Part shown: piece by piece, positions 36,297-45,300 of the stretch
Layout of the letters: every line of letters begins with the position of its first letter
Numbering within the stretch: position 1 is the stretch's first letter
DNA from: Streptomyces globisporus
GTDB lineage: Bacteria > Actinomycetota > Actinomycetes > Streptomycetales > Streptomycetaceae
Assembly: GCA_014649555.1 (NCBI GenBank)
Contig: BMTG01000009.1
Location: 186,001-250,000, forward strand
DNA length: 64,000 nucleotides
Direction of reading: 5' to 3'
Translations under genes and position numbers: made by a program
The notes under the pieces: generated by a model
What the model was told of the DNA's origin: nothing
Seen by the model: only the letters and a program-made list of their open reading frames with translations
Databases searched by the model: none

Positions 36297-37751
36297 TCAG
36301 CGGGTCTCGGTGGAGGTCTTCTCCGGGGCCGACGGGTTGCGCGACTGGAGCACCCGGTAGGAGACGAACAGGATGAGCGCCCACAGCGGTGCGCAGTAGA
36401 GCGAGATCCGGGCGTCCTTGTCGATCGCCATCATCACGATGACCATGCCGATGAAGCAGAGCGCGAACCAGCTTGAGTACGGGGCGCCCGGGGCCTTGAA
36501 CGAGGACTGCGGCAGGAGACCGGCGTCCGCCTTGCGGCGGTAGCGGATCTGGCTGATCAGGATCATGATCCAGGCCCACATGCCGGAGATGGTCGCGAAG
36601 GAGACGACGTAGTTGAACGCCTCGCCCGGCCACTGGTAGTTGATCCACACGCCGACGAGCATCAGGGCGGCGGAGAACGTGGTGCCGACCAGCGGCAGGC
36701 CGTTCTTCGTCAGCTTGGTGAAGGCGCGGGGACCCTGGCCGTTGAGGGCGAGGTCGCGGAGCATGCGGCCGGTGGAGTACATGCCGGAGTTGCAGGAGGA
36801 GAGCGCCGCGGTGAGGACGACGAAGTTGACGATGGCGGCGCCGACGCCGAGCCCCATCTCCTCGAAGGCCTTCACGAACGGGGAGACGCCGGGCTTGAAG
36901 GTGGACCACGGCACGACCGAGAGGATCATGATCAGCGCGCCGACGTAGAAGACGGCGATGCGCCACGGCACGGTGTTGATGGCCTTGGGCAGCACGGTCT
37001 TGGGGTCCTTGGACTCCCCGGCGGTGACGCCGACGAGTTCCACGGCGAGGAAGGCGAACATGACGATCTGGAGCGTCATGAGGGTGCCGGTGATGCCGTT
37101 GGGGAAGAATCCGCCGTCGTTCCAGAGGTTGGAGACGGTCGCGGTGTCGCCGGCGTCGGAGAAGCCGATGGTGAGCACGCCCGCGCAGATCAGGATCATG
37201 CCGATGATGGCGGTGACCTTGACCATGGAGAACCAGAACTCCAGCTCACCGAAGAGCTTCACGGAGATCAGGTTGGCGCCGTAGAGAATGACGGTGAACA
37301 CCAGGGCGGACAGCCACTGCGGAATGTTCCACCAGTACGTCATATAGGTGGCGGCGGCGGTGACTTCGGTGATTCCGGTGACGACCCAGAACAGCCAGTA
37401 GGTCCAGCCGGTGACGAATCCGAAGAACGGGCTGATGAATTCGCGGGCGTACTCCGAGAAGGAGCCCGAGACGGGGCGGTACATGAGCAGCTCGCCCAGC
37501 GCCCGCATGATGAAGAAAATGACCAGACCTGCGATGACGTAGGCCAGGATGAGGCTCGGCCCGGCCCGGTCGATGGCTTTGCCGGCACCGAGGAAGAGCC
37601 CGGTGCCGATGGCTCCGCCGATGGCGATCATCTGAATCTGGCGAGCTCCCAGACCGCGCTGGTATCCCTCACCGCCGGCTCCGGCGTCCCCGGCATTTCC
37701 GCCGGGCTGACCCTTGTCGACCTGTCCCTCGTCGACGTGCGCCGATGTCAT
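36297..37751 (-). CDS. APC family amino-acid permease
   Basis: This 484-residue, twelve-helix permease has the first-helix signature QMIAIGGAIGTGLFLGAG, FIMRALGELLMYRPVSGSFS, and the TAALSSCNSGMYSTGRMLRDLA segment of the amino-acid transporter (AAT) subfamily, which includes AnsP, CycA, GabP and aromatic permeases. The exact amino acid is not readable. I chose the ATG at 37751; the frame upstream is short. It has its own terminator and about 290 bases of upstream spacer, so it is transcribed alone. Confidence 0.88.
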   Translation of the reverse strand: MTSAHVDEGQVDKGQPGGNAGDAGAGGEGYQRGLGARQIQMIAIGGAIGTGLFLGAGKAIDRAGPSLILAYVIAGLVIFFIMRALGELLMYRPVSGSFSEYAREFISPFFGFVTGWTYWLFWVVTGITEVTAAATYMTYWWNIPQWLSALVFTVILYGANLISVKLFGELEFWFSMVKVTAIIGMILICAGVLTIGFSDAGDTATVSNLWNDGGFFPNGITGTLMTLQIVMFAFLAVELVGVTAGESKDPKTVLPKAINTVPWRIAVFYVGALIMILSVVPWSTFKPGVSPFVKAFEEMGLGVGAAIVNFVVLTAALSSCNSGMYSTGRMLRDLALNGQGPRAFTKLTKNGLPLVGTTFSAALMLVGVWINYQWPGEAFNYVVSFATISGMWAWIMILISQIRYRRKADAGLLPQSSFKAPGAPYSSWFALCFIGMVIVMMAIDKDARISLYCAPLWALILFVSYRVLQSRNPSAPEKTSTETR

Positions 37752-38041
37752 GGTGGTGCGCCTTTCTCCACGCCGATCCGCGCCGTACAAGGCTGCGGAT
37801 CAGGTCCTGATCCCCCCGGATATGGATGGAGTGCGACCGGCGTTCGGCCGGTGTGTAGCGCCCCCGGGAAACAGGGGTGGCGTCCCCGGGCGGTCGTGAA
37901 GATTTATCACGGCCGTCACAGGACACCGTGGGACATTCTGTGGCGCACACCACAGGCAGAAGTGGACATAAAGCCCCAGCTGGAACTAATGACCCGAATG
38001 ACTTGGGGGGATCGTTACTCGGATCTGAGCGTCCGTTGAGC

Positions 38042-38084
38042 GAACGACGGGCCCCCGCCACGGCGTGGCGGGGGCCCGTCGTTT
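38042..38084 (-). terminator. very strong intrinsic terminator
   Basis: A roughly 20-bp perfect stem (AACGACGGGCCCCCGCCAC with its complement) and a tiny loop lies 12 bases past the stop of the DUF2017 gene. The right arm runs into GTTTTCC on the plus strand and TTCGC on the minus strand. Confidence 0.9.
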
Positions 38085-38096
38085 TCCGGAGGCTGC

Positions 38097-38714
38097 CTAC
38101 GGCGTCAAGGTCTCGACCAGGGATTCCTGGAGGGCGCCGAGCCAGAGGTAGGCCATCACCATGGGCTTGCGCGGATCGGTGTCGGGGAGCCGGTAGAGCG
38201 AGCCCTCCTCGCCCTGGTCCTCGTCGGAGACCTCCAGCCGGGTGCCGATGGTCAGGCGCAGGTCGTTGAGGGAGCGGAGCCAGCTGAGGCACTCGTCGCC
38301 GGTGAGGGTGAGGACGGCTCCACCGTCCGGGGCGGGCGAGAGCGCGTCCAGGGTGCGGACGACGGCGAGGGCGTCGTCGCGCTTGCCGGTGCGCAGGTCC
38401 ACCTCGGTGAACCGGCGGAACTCGGCGGACCGCTCGAGCAGCTCCTGCTCCTCCTCCGGCTTCACGGCCCCGGCGGACCCCTCGGGCCCGCCGTAGGCGT
38501 CGGGGAAGAGCCGGGCGAGCGCCGGGTCGGCGGGCGGCTTGCTGGGGCCCTCGGCGAAGAGGGCGGCGAGCGGGTCCTCGCCGTCGGCGGGCTGGTCGCC
38601 GGGGCCGATCAGATCCAGCAGCTGGACGGCGAGGGAGCGCAGGATGGAGATCTCGACCTCGTCGAGCGCGACGGCCGCGCCGCCGCCTGGGGTGGCCTCG
38701 AAATGGCCGGCCAT
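38097..38714 (-). CDS. DUF2017 protein
   Basis: This 205-residue soluble protein has the opening VALDEVEISILRSLAVQLLDLIGP and the closing RKPMVMAYLWLGALQESLVETL typical of DUF2017, an actinobacterial family that lies immediately after clpS in many genomes. The role is unknown; the fixed linkage to clpS suggests a link to Clp proteolysis. An acidic middle region (residues ~85-130) is probably mobile. I chose the ATG at 38714 where similarity begins. Confidence 0.85.
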   Translation of the reverse strand: MAGHFEATPGGGAAVALDEVEISILRSLAVQLLDLIGPGDQPADGEDPLAALFAEGPSKPPADPALARLFPDAYGGPEGSAGAVKPEEEQELLERSAEFRRFTEVDLRTGKRDDALAVVRTLDALSPAPDGGAVLTLTGDECLSWLRSLNDLRLTIGTRLEVSDEDQGEEGSLYRLPDTDPRKPMVMAYLWLGALQESLVETLTP

Positions 38715-38796
38715 GGATTCTCCGATGGTGGGTCGAACGGGGCGGGTGGCGGGGCGGAGCCCTGAAAAGCGGCGGGCGGAGCCCCGGAAGAGGGGG

Positions 38797-39114
38797 CTAG
38801 TTGCGGTCCTGGGTGAGGGTGGCCCACAGCCCGTAACCGTGCATGGCCTGGACGTCGCGTTCCATCTCCTCGCGGCTCCCGCTGGAGACGACGGCGCGGC
38901 CCTTCTGGTGCACGTCCAGCATGAGCTTGTGGGCCTTGTCCTTCGGATAGCCGAAGTAGGCCTGGAAGACATAGGTCACGTAGCTCATCAGGTTGACCGG
39001 GTCGTTGTGGACGAGCGTCACCCACGGGACGTCCGGCTCGGGGACCGCGAAGGTCTCCTCGGCCGAATCGGGACGTTCGATCTCTAGCGGGGTAGCAACG
39101 CTCACCTGTCCCAT
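38797..39114 (-). CDS. clpS: ClpS, N-end rule adaptor of ClpAP/ClpCP
   Basis: This 105-residue adaptor has [20 protein letters not shown] (the core binding N-degron), [17 protein letters not shown] and [20 protein letters not shown], all standard. The N-terminal ~25 residues form the usual flexible tail that inhibits the ATPase. It hands proteins with destabilising N-terminal residues to the Clp ATPase. The ATG at 39114 starts the protein; GTG two codons in (at the V of VSVAT) is an alternative. It is 80 bases divergent from pncB. Confidence 0.92.
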   Translation of the reverse strand: MGQVSVATPLEIERPDSAEETFAVPEPDVPWVTLVHNDPVNLMSYVTYVFQAYFGYPKDKAHKLMLDVHQKGRAVVSSGSREEMERDVQAMHGYGLWATLTQDRN

Positions 39115-39193
39115 GCTGCCACCCGGGCGGGCCCGGCGCACAAACGGACCCCACATCTCGTCACTTTGACGAATAGGGGGTAGCATCCCAGCC

Positions 39194-40522
39194 ATGAACA
39201 CAGCGGACCTCGGTCGGCGGGTCGGCGTTCCGTCGACCGCGCTCTTCACCGACCAGTACGAACTGACCATGGTGCAGGCCGCCCTCAAGGCCGGCACCGC
39301 CGACCGGCACTCGGTCTTCGAGGCGTTCACCCGCCGGCTCCCCGAGGGGCGGCGGTACGGCGTCGTCGCGGGCACCGGGCGGGTGCTGGACGCGGTGGAG
39401 AACTTCCACTTCGACGACGAGATGATCGGCTTCCTGCGCCAGCAGGAGATCGTGGACGAGCCGACCCTCGAATGGCTCGCGGGCTACCGCTTCAGCGGCG
39501 ACATCTGGGGCTACCCGGAGGGCGAGGTCTACTTCCCCGGCTCCCCGATCCTGCGGGTCGAGGGGTCCTTCGCCGAGTGCGTGCTGCTGGAGACGGTGAT
39601 CCTCTCCATCCTCAACCACGACTCCGCCATCGCCGCCGCCGCCTCGCGGATGTCGGCCGCCGCCGGGGGCCGCCGGCTGATCGAGATGGGCGCCCGCCGC
39701 ACCCACGAGCTCTCCGCGGTCGCCTCCGCCCGTGCCGCATACGTCGGCGGCTTCGACGCCACCTCCGACCTGGCGGCGGGGTTCCGCTGGGCGATCCCGA
39801 CGGTCGGCACCAGCGCGCACGCCTTCACCCTGCTGCACGACAGCGAGCGCGACGCGTTCCGGGCGCAGGTGGACTCGCTCGGCCGGGGCACGACGCTGCT
39901 GGTCGACACGTACGACGTGACCGAGGCGGTCCGGGCCGCCGTGGAGATCGCGGGGCCCGAGCTCGGCGCCGTACGCATCGACTCCGGGGACCTGCTGCTG
40001 GTCGCGCACCGGGTGCGGCAGCAGCTGGACGAGCTGGGGGCCACCGGCACGAAGATCGTGGTGACCTCGGACCTGGACGAGTACGCCATCGCCTCGCTGG
40101 CCGCCGCGCCGGTGGACGCGTACGGGGTCGGCACCCAGCTCGTCACCGGGAGCGGGCACCCCACCTGCTCGATGGTCTACAAGCTGGTCGCCCGCGCCGG
40201 CTCGGCGGAGCCGGACGCCCCGCTGGTGCCGGTGGCCAAGAAGTCGCTCGGCGCGAAGTCGTCGGTCGGCGGTCGCAAGTGGGCCGCGCGCCGGACCGAC
40301 GAGCACGGCGTCGCCGAGGCCGAGGTGATCGGCACCGGCCCGGTCCCCGCCGAGCTGGCCGACAGGCAGTTGCTGGTGGAGCTGGTCCGGGGCGGCGAGG
40401 TGGTCGCCCGCGAGCCGCTGGACGCGGTCCGGGAGCGGCACGTGGCCGCGCGCGCCGGGCTGCCGATGTCGGCGATCCAGCTGTCGCGGGGCGAGCCGGT
40501 GATCCCGACCGAGTACGCCTGA
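39194..40522 (+). CDS. pncB: nicotinate phosphoribosyltransferase
   Basis: This 442-residue enzyme makes nicotinate mononucleotide from nicotinate and PRPP in the NAD salvage pathway. Marks: [18 protein letters not shown] at the start, [19 protein letters not shown] with the His that is phosphorylated, [14 protein letters not shown] and [18 protein letters not shown] (PRPP/phosphate site). Length is normal. It is followed 246 bases on by pncA, giving a compact deamidation-plus-phosphoribosylation pair. Confidence 0.95.
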   Translation: MNTADLGRRVGVPSTALFTDQYELTMVQAALKAGTADRHSVFEAFTRRLPEGRRYGVVAGTGRVLDAVENFHFDDEMIGFLRQQEIVDEPTLEWLAGYRFSGDIWGYPEGEVYFPGSPILRVEGSFAECVLLETVILSILNHDSAIAAAASRMSAAAGGRRLIEMGARRTHELSAVASARAAYVGGFDATSDLAAGFRWAIPTVGTSAHAFTLLHDSERDAFRAQVDSLGRGTTLLVDTYDVTEAVRAAVEIAGPELGAVRIDSGDLLLVAHRVRQQLDELGATGTKIVVTSDLDEYAIASLAAAPVDAYGVGTQLVTGSGHPTCSMVYKLVARAGSAEPDAPLVPVAKKSLGAKSSVGGRKWAARRTDEHGVAEAEVIGTGPVPAELADRQLLVELVRGGEVVAREPLDAVRERHVAARAGLPMSAIQLSRGEPVIPTEYA

Positions 40523-40556
40523 TCCCGTCCGGGTAGGCCCGGGGGCGCGCCGGGCG

Positions 40557-40577
40557 TGCGGACCGGGTCGGTCCGCA
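40557..40577 (+). terminator. hairpin after pncB
   Basis: TGCGGACC/GGTCCGCA forms an 8-bp perfect stem with a 5-base loop 35 bases past the pncB stop, separating it from pncA. Confidence 0.55.
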
Positions 40578-40768
40578 ACCGGGGGTTTCGCGGACGGGGC
40601 TTGATTGTGACGTTCCAGTGCCTAGGCTCGAACCCCCGGCACCCTCCCGGAGACCCCGGACCCCGGGGCCGCCGGGCCCGCCCGGCCGCCGCTCCATCCC
40701 GATCCGTATCCCCATCCCCCTTCCCACCCCGCTCCCTCCGCTCCCGCCCCCACCGAAGGACACCCGCC

Positions 40769-41359
40769 ATGCACCGCGCATTGATCGTCGTCGACGTTCA
40801 GAACGACTTCTGCGAAGGCGGCAGCCTCGCGGTGGCGGGCGGTGCCGACGTCGCCGCCGCCATCACCGACCTGATCGGTGACGCCCAGCCCGCCTACCGC
40901 CATGTGGTCGCCACCCGCGACCACCACATCGACCCGGGCGGCCACTTCTCGCCCAACCCGGACTACGTCGACTCCTGGCCGGTGCACTGCGTCGCCGGTA
41001 CGGAGGGCGTCGGCTTCCACCCGAACTTCGCGCCCGCCGTCGCCTCCGGTGCCATCGACACGGTGTTCGACAAGGGGGCGTATTCGGCCGCGTACAGCGG
41101 ATTCGAGGGCTCCGACGAGAACGGGACCGGCCTCGCCCAGTGGCTGCGCGACCGCGAGGTCACCGAGGTCGACGTGGTCGGTATCGCCACCGACCACTGC
41201 GTCCGGGCCACCGCGCTGGACGCGGCCCGTGAGGGCTTCGTCACCCATGTGCTGCTCGACCTGACCGCGGGCGTCTCCGGGGCCACCACCGAACGGGCCC
41301 TGACAGAACTGCGTACGGCGGGCGTGAAGCTCTCCGGCACGCCCGTCGTCGCGTCGTAG
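40769..41359 (+). CDS. pncA: nicotinamidase
   Basis: This 196-residue isochorismatase-fold enzyme converts nicotinamide to nicotinate. Catalytic triad segments are visible: VVDVQNDFCEGGSLAVAGG (Asp), FDKGAYSAAYSGF (Lys) and GIATDHCVRATALDA (Cys), with metal-site residues near TRDHHIDPGGHFS. The ATG at 40769 begins at the conserved start after GAAGGA. It is the last gene before the albomycin cluster, convergent with abmR. Confidence 0.95.
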   Translation: MHRALIVVDVQNDFCEGGSLAVAGGADVAAAITDLIGDAQPAYRHVVATRDHHIDPGGHFSPNPDYVDSWPVHCVAGTEGVGFHPNFAPAVASGAIDTVFDKGAYSAAYSGFEGSDENGTGLAQWLRDREVTEVDVVGIATDHCVRATALDAAREGFVTHVLLDLTAGVSGATTERALTELRTAGVKLSGTPVVAS

Positions 41360-41405
41360 CCCCCGGACCGGACCGCCGCCCGGACCCTCGGGCTGTCGGG
41401 GTCGT

Positions 41406-42347
41406 TCAGCCGGTCAGGGCTCGACCGGTGAGGCGGAGGAAGACATCGTCCAGCGACCCCTTGCGCACCAGACTGGTGTCCGGCCGGATGCCGCGGTCCC
41501 GCAGCCGGGCGAAGACCCGTTCCGGTTCGTCCGTGTACACCAGCAGGCGGTCCTGCACCTCCTCGATGTGCGACGCCAGCCCCGCCAGCGCGTCCCGGAG
41601 GTCCCGGCCCCCGCCGCCGGTCAGCCGGATCTCCACGACCTCCGGTGCGGCGTGCCGGGCCCTCAGCGCGGAGGGGGTTCCCTCCGCCACCGTCCGCCCC
41701 CGGTCCAGGACCTGCACGCGGTCGCAGAGCTCCTCGACCTCGTCCATGTAGTGCGACGTCACGATCAGGCTGACGCCCTCCTTCTTCAGCCGCCGCAGCT
41801 GCTGCCAGATGATCCGACGTGCCTCCGGGTCGAGGCCGGTGGTGGGCTCGTCCAGTATCAGCAGGTGCGGGGAGTTCACCAGAGCCCGGGCGATGACCAG
41901 TCGCCGCCTCATCCCGCCCGACAGGGTCTCCACCTCGGCGTCGGCACGGTCCGTCAGACGGGCGAAGGCGAGGAGCTCGGTGGTCCGCTCCCGGGCGTTG
42001 CGCCGCGACATGCCGAAGCAGCGCCCGTACGCGTAGATGTTCTGGCGAGCGGTCAACTCGGTGTCGAGGCCGTCGTACTGGGGCACCACGCCCAGCCGGC
42101 CCCGGATGCGCGGCCCGGACGTCCTCGGGTCCAGGCCGAGCACGCGCAGCTCGCCCCCGTCCGACGGTGAGACGCAGCCGATCATGCGCATCAACGACGA
42201 CTTGCCCGCACCGTTGGGACCCAGCAGCCCCAGGGACTCGCCCCGCCCCACCTGGAGATCGACCCCTCGCACCGCCTCATGGCTCCGGTAGTACTTCCGC
42301 AGACCGCAGGCCCGCACCAGCAGGTCGTCCCCCGGGCACGCCGTCAT
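41406..42347 (-). CDS. abmR: AbmR, ABC exporter ATPase of the albomycin cluster
   Basis: This 313-residue DrrA-type ATPase has Walker [11 protein letters not shown]-loop VVPQYDGLDTE, signature LSGGMRRRLVIARALV, Walker B LLILDEPTTGLDPEARR, switch VTSHYMDEVEELCD and the C-terminal DUF4162-like domain ending in DVFLRLTGRAL. It overlaps the NRPS stop by 4 bases (ATGA) and ends the abmN-O-P-Q-R operon. With AbmN it gives two ATPases for the two permeases AbmO and AbmP, possibly as a heterodimer exporting albomycin. The letter follows alphabetical order in the known cluster. Confidence 0.8.
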   Translation of the reverse strand: MTACPGDDLLVRACGLRKYYRSHEAVRGVDLQVGRGESLGLLGPNGAGKSSLMRMIGCVSPSDGGELRVLGLDPRTSGPRIRGRLGVVPQYDGLDTELTARQNIYAYGRCFGMSRRNARERTTELLAFARLTDRADAEVETLSGGMRRRLVIARALVNSPHLLILDEPTTGLDPEARRIIWQQLRRLKKEGVSLIVTSHYMDEVEELCDRVQVLDRGRTVAEGTPSALRARHAAPEVVEIRLTGGGGRDLRDALAGLASHIEEVQDRLLVYTDEPERVFARLRDRGIRPDTSLVRKGSLDDVFLRLTGRALTG

Positions 42348-45300
42348 CGCGCCCGCCCGGTCCGCAGGGCCGCGACCGCCGAGGCCACGCCCTGCGGTGT
42401 CGGCGCCCTCAAGAAGCGGCGGAGCGGGATCTGCACGCCCGCCTCGGCGCGGATCGCCCGGATCAGCCGGACCGCCAGCAAGGAATGTCCACCCTGCTCG
42501 AAGAAGTCGTCGTCCGGGTCGATGTCGGGTCGCTCCAGCACTTCGCGGAAGACCCGCAGCACCGCTTCGCCGTCGGTGTCCCCCCTGTGCGGGGCCTCCT
42601 CCGGCGCAGCGGGGGCGGGATCCGCCGGACGGACGGCGCGCGGGTGGACGACGGCCGATTCCATCCCGTCGACGAACGTCTCCCACCGGTCGAGAAACCC
42701 CTCCACTGTCGCCGGGTCGTACCGGGCGGAGCGGTAGTGGACGGTGATCCCCATCCCGTCGGGGCGCTCCACGAAGGCCACGGCCAGGTCGAACGGGGAC
42801 GAGGTGACCGGGGGTTCCACCGCACTCACCTCCGCGCCGGGCAGCGACGGCAGCGCGTCCGTTCCGTGCTCCTGGGCGAACATGACCTGGAACAGCGGGT
42901 TGCGATCAGGGTGCCGCGGTGGGTTGACGGCCTCGACGATATGAGCGAAGGAGAGCTCCCGCCGGGCGAAGGCGGCCAGGTGGCCGTCGCGAGCGGTGCG
43001 GAGCAGGTCGGTGAAGGCCACGCCGTCGGCGACGCGGAGCCGCAGCGGAACGGTGTTGACGAAGAACCCCACGGTGTCCTCCACGGCGGTGAGCGGCCGG
43101 TTCGCGATCGGGCAGCCCAGGACCACGTCCTCCCCCGCTCCGGACTCGGCGAGGACGGCCGACAGGGCGGCGCTCAGCACCAGGTAGGGCGTCGCCCCGG
43201 CGCGCCGGGCGAGGGAGCGGATCCCCGCGGCGCGGGCCTCGTTCCAGGTCCGGCGGACGGCTGCGCCGCCGGTGCCGGAGGCATGCGGCCGGTCCGGGGG
43301 GAGCGTGACCTCCGCCGGCGCGCCCCTCAGGTACTCCCGCCACCAGGCCACCGCGTCACGGCCGTGCGGAGTCGGCGCGCCGGCCGGCCCGAGTCGGGCC
43401 CGTTGCCGGGCGGCGTGATCGGCGTAGGCGACGGCGGGGGCCCGAAGCGGCCGGCCGCGGTAGGCGCGGGAGATGTCGTGGGCCAGGCGGCCCACCGACC
43501 AGTCGTCGGTGACGATGTGGTGGAGGCAGAGCAGCACCACGGCGTCGTCCGGCCCGAGGTGGAAGACGTCCAGCCGGAACGGCAGGTCCTTCTCCAGGGA
43601 GAAGGGCCGGGTCGTCGCCCGGGCCAGGTCCGCAGCCAGGGCCGCCTCGGTGGTCCGGTGTTCGACGGGCGACCACCGCGGGGCGGGGTCGATGTGCTGC
43701 CGGGGCTCGTCGTCCACCTCCGGGAACCGGGTGCGCAGGACCGCGTGGCAGTGGATGACGGCGTCCCACGCGGCGCGCAGGGCGGCCAGGTCCAGCGGCC
43801 CCCGTACCCGCCAGGCCCACGGGACGGCGTAGGCGTCGTCGTCGGGGTCGAGGGTCTGGAGGGCCCACAGCCTTTCCTGCTCGAAGGAGAGCGGCGCGCC
43901 GCCGGGCGGGGCCGCGCGCTCCATCGGCAGGGGCTGCCGGGGCGCGGGGGCGGGCAGCACCCGCGCCAGGTCGGCCACGCGGGTGTGCTCGAACAGATCG
44001 GCCAGGGACGGAGCTGAACCCCGTCGGGCACGGACGGCGTTGAGGAACCGGATCGCCAGCAGTGAGTGGCCTCCCAGGCCGAAGAAGTCGTCGTCCGGCC
44101 CCACTTCGGGGACCCCGAGCACCTCGGCCAGCACCTCGCACAACAGCCGCTCGTTCTCCTCCGGCCGGTCCCCGGTGGCGGGTTCCACCGACCGGCCCGC
44201 GGTGGCACGCTCCTGTGCCGCGTCCCCGGTGGCACGCTCCTGTGCCGGGGAAGGGCGCGGGGCGGTGGCCGGGCGCACGGTCACCGGCTCGTCGGCGAGC
44301 ACCGCGTCGAGTACCGCCACGACCCGGTCCAGGAGGGCGTTCACCGTGTTCCCGTCGTAGAGGCCGGTGCGGTACTCCGCGGTCAGGGTCATCCCGTCGG
44401 GTGTCTCCACGAAGCCAAGACCGAGGTCGAAGGCCGCCGTGGCCCCCGCCACCCGCACCGGCTCGACCTCCGTGTGCGGGAGGCGTGGCACGACTCCGGT
44501 GTGATGCTGCTGGGCGAGCATCACCTGGAAGAGGGGGTTGCGGTGGGGCCTGCGGGGCGGCCGGAGCGCCTCCACGACGTGGGCGAACGAGACGTCGGAG
44601 TGGGCCAGGGCGGCCAGGTCGGTCTCCCTGACCTGGCGCAGAAGTTCGGGGAACGACATGCCGTCGGCCACCCGGGTCCGCAGCACCACGGTATTGACGA
44701 AGAATCCCACCAGGTCGTGGGTCCGCGGATCGGTCCGGCCGGCCACCGGGCACCCCACCACGACCTCCGGTCCGACCCCCTGCTCGGCCAGCGCGACGAC
44801 GAGTGCGGCGTGCATGACGTGGTAGACCGTGGCCCCGGCGGCACGGGCCTTCTCGATCAGAGCGCGGCTGTGTTCCGCAGACCAGTGGCGGCGCGTCGTC
44901 CCGCCCGTGCGGTCCGCCGACCGGGGCCGGTCGGGCGGCAGCGAGGTCTCGGCCGGGAGGCCCGCCAACTCGGCCGACCACCACTCCAGTTGTTCGGCGG
45001 TCCGGGCCGTGGGGGCGCCGATCTCCCCGAGTGTGTCCCGCTGCCACCGGGCGACGTCGGCGAAGTCCAGCGGCAGGGGGCGCGGCTCGGGCTTCTCGCC
45101 CGCTGCGCGCCGCGCGTAGGCGTCGCCCAGATCCTCGGCGAGCCGGGCCGTGGACCAGTCGTCGGTCGCGATGTGGTGCAGGCACACGAGGACGGTCTGT
45201 TCGCGGGGAGCGATCCGGTGGACGAAGAGCCGGAACGGCAGGTCCTCGGCGAGTCGGAAAGGCTCGGCCGCGGCCGCCGCGATGTCGTCGGTGAACCGGA

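Noticed and set aside
34498-36360. Plus-strand open frame of 620 codons
   Set aside because: Antisense to the binding-protein gene, the cobalamin riboswitch and mec.
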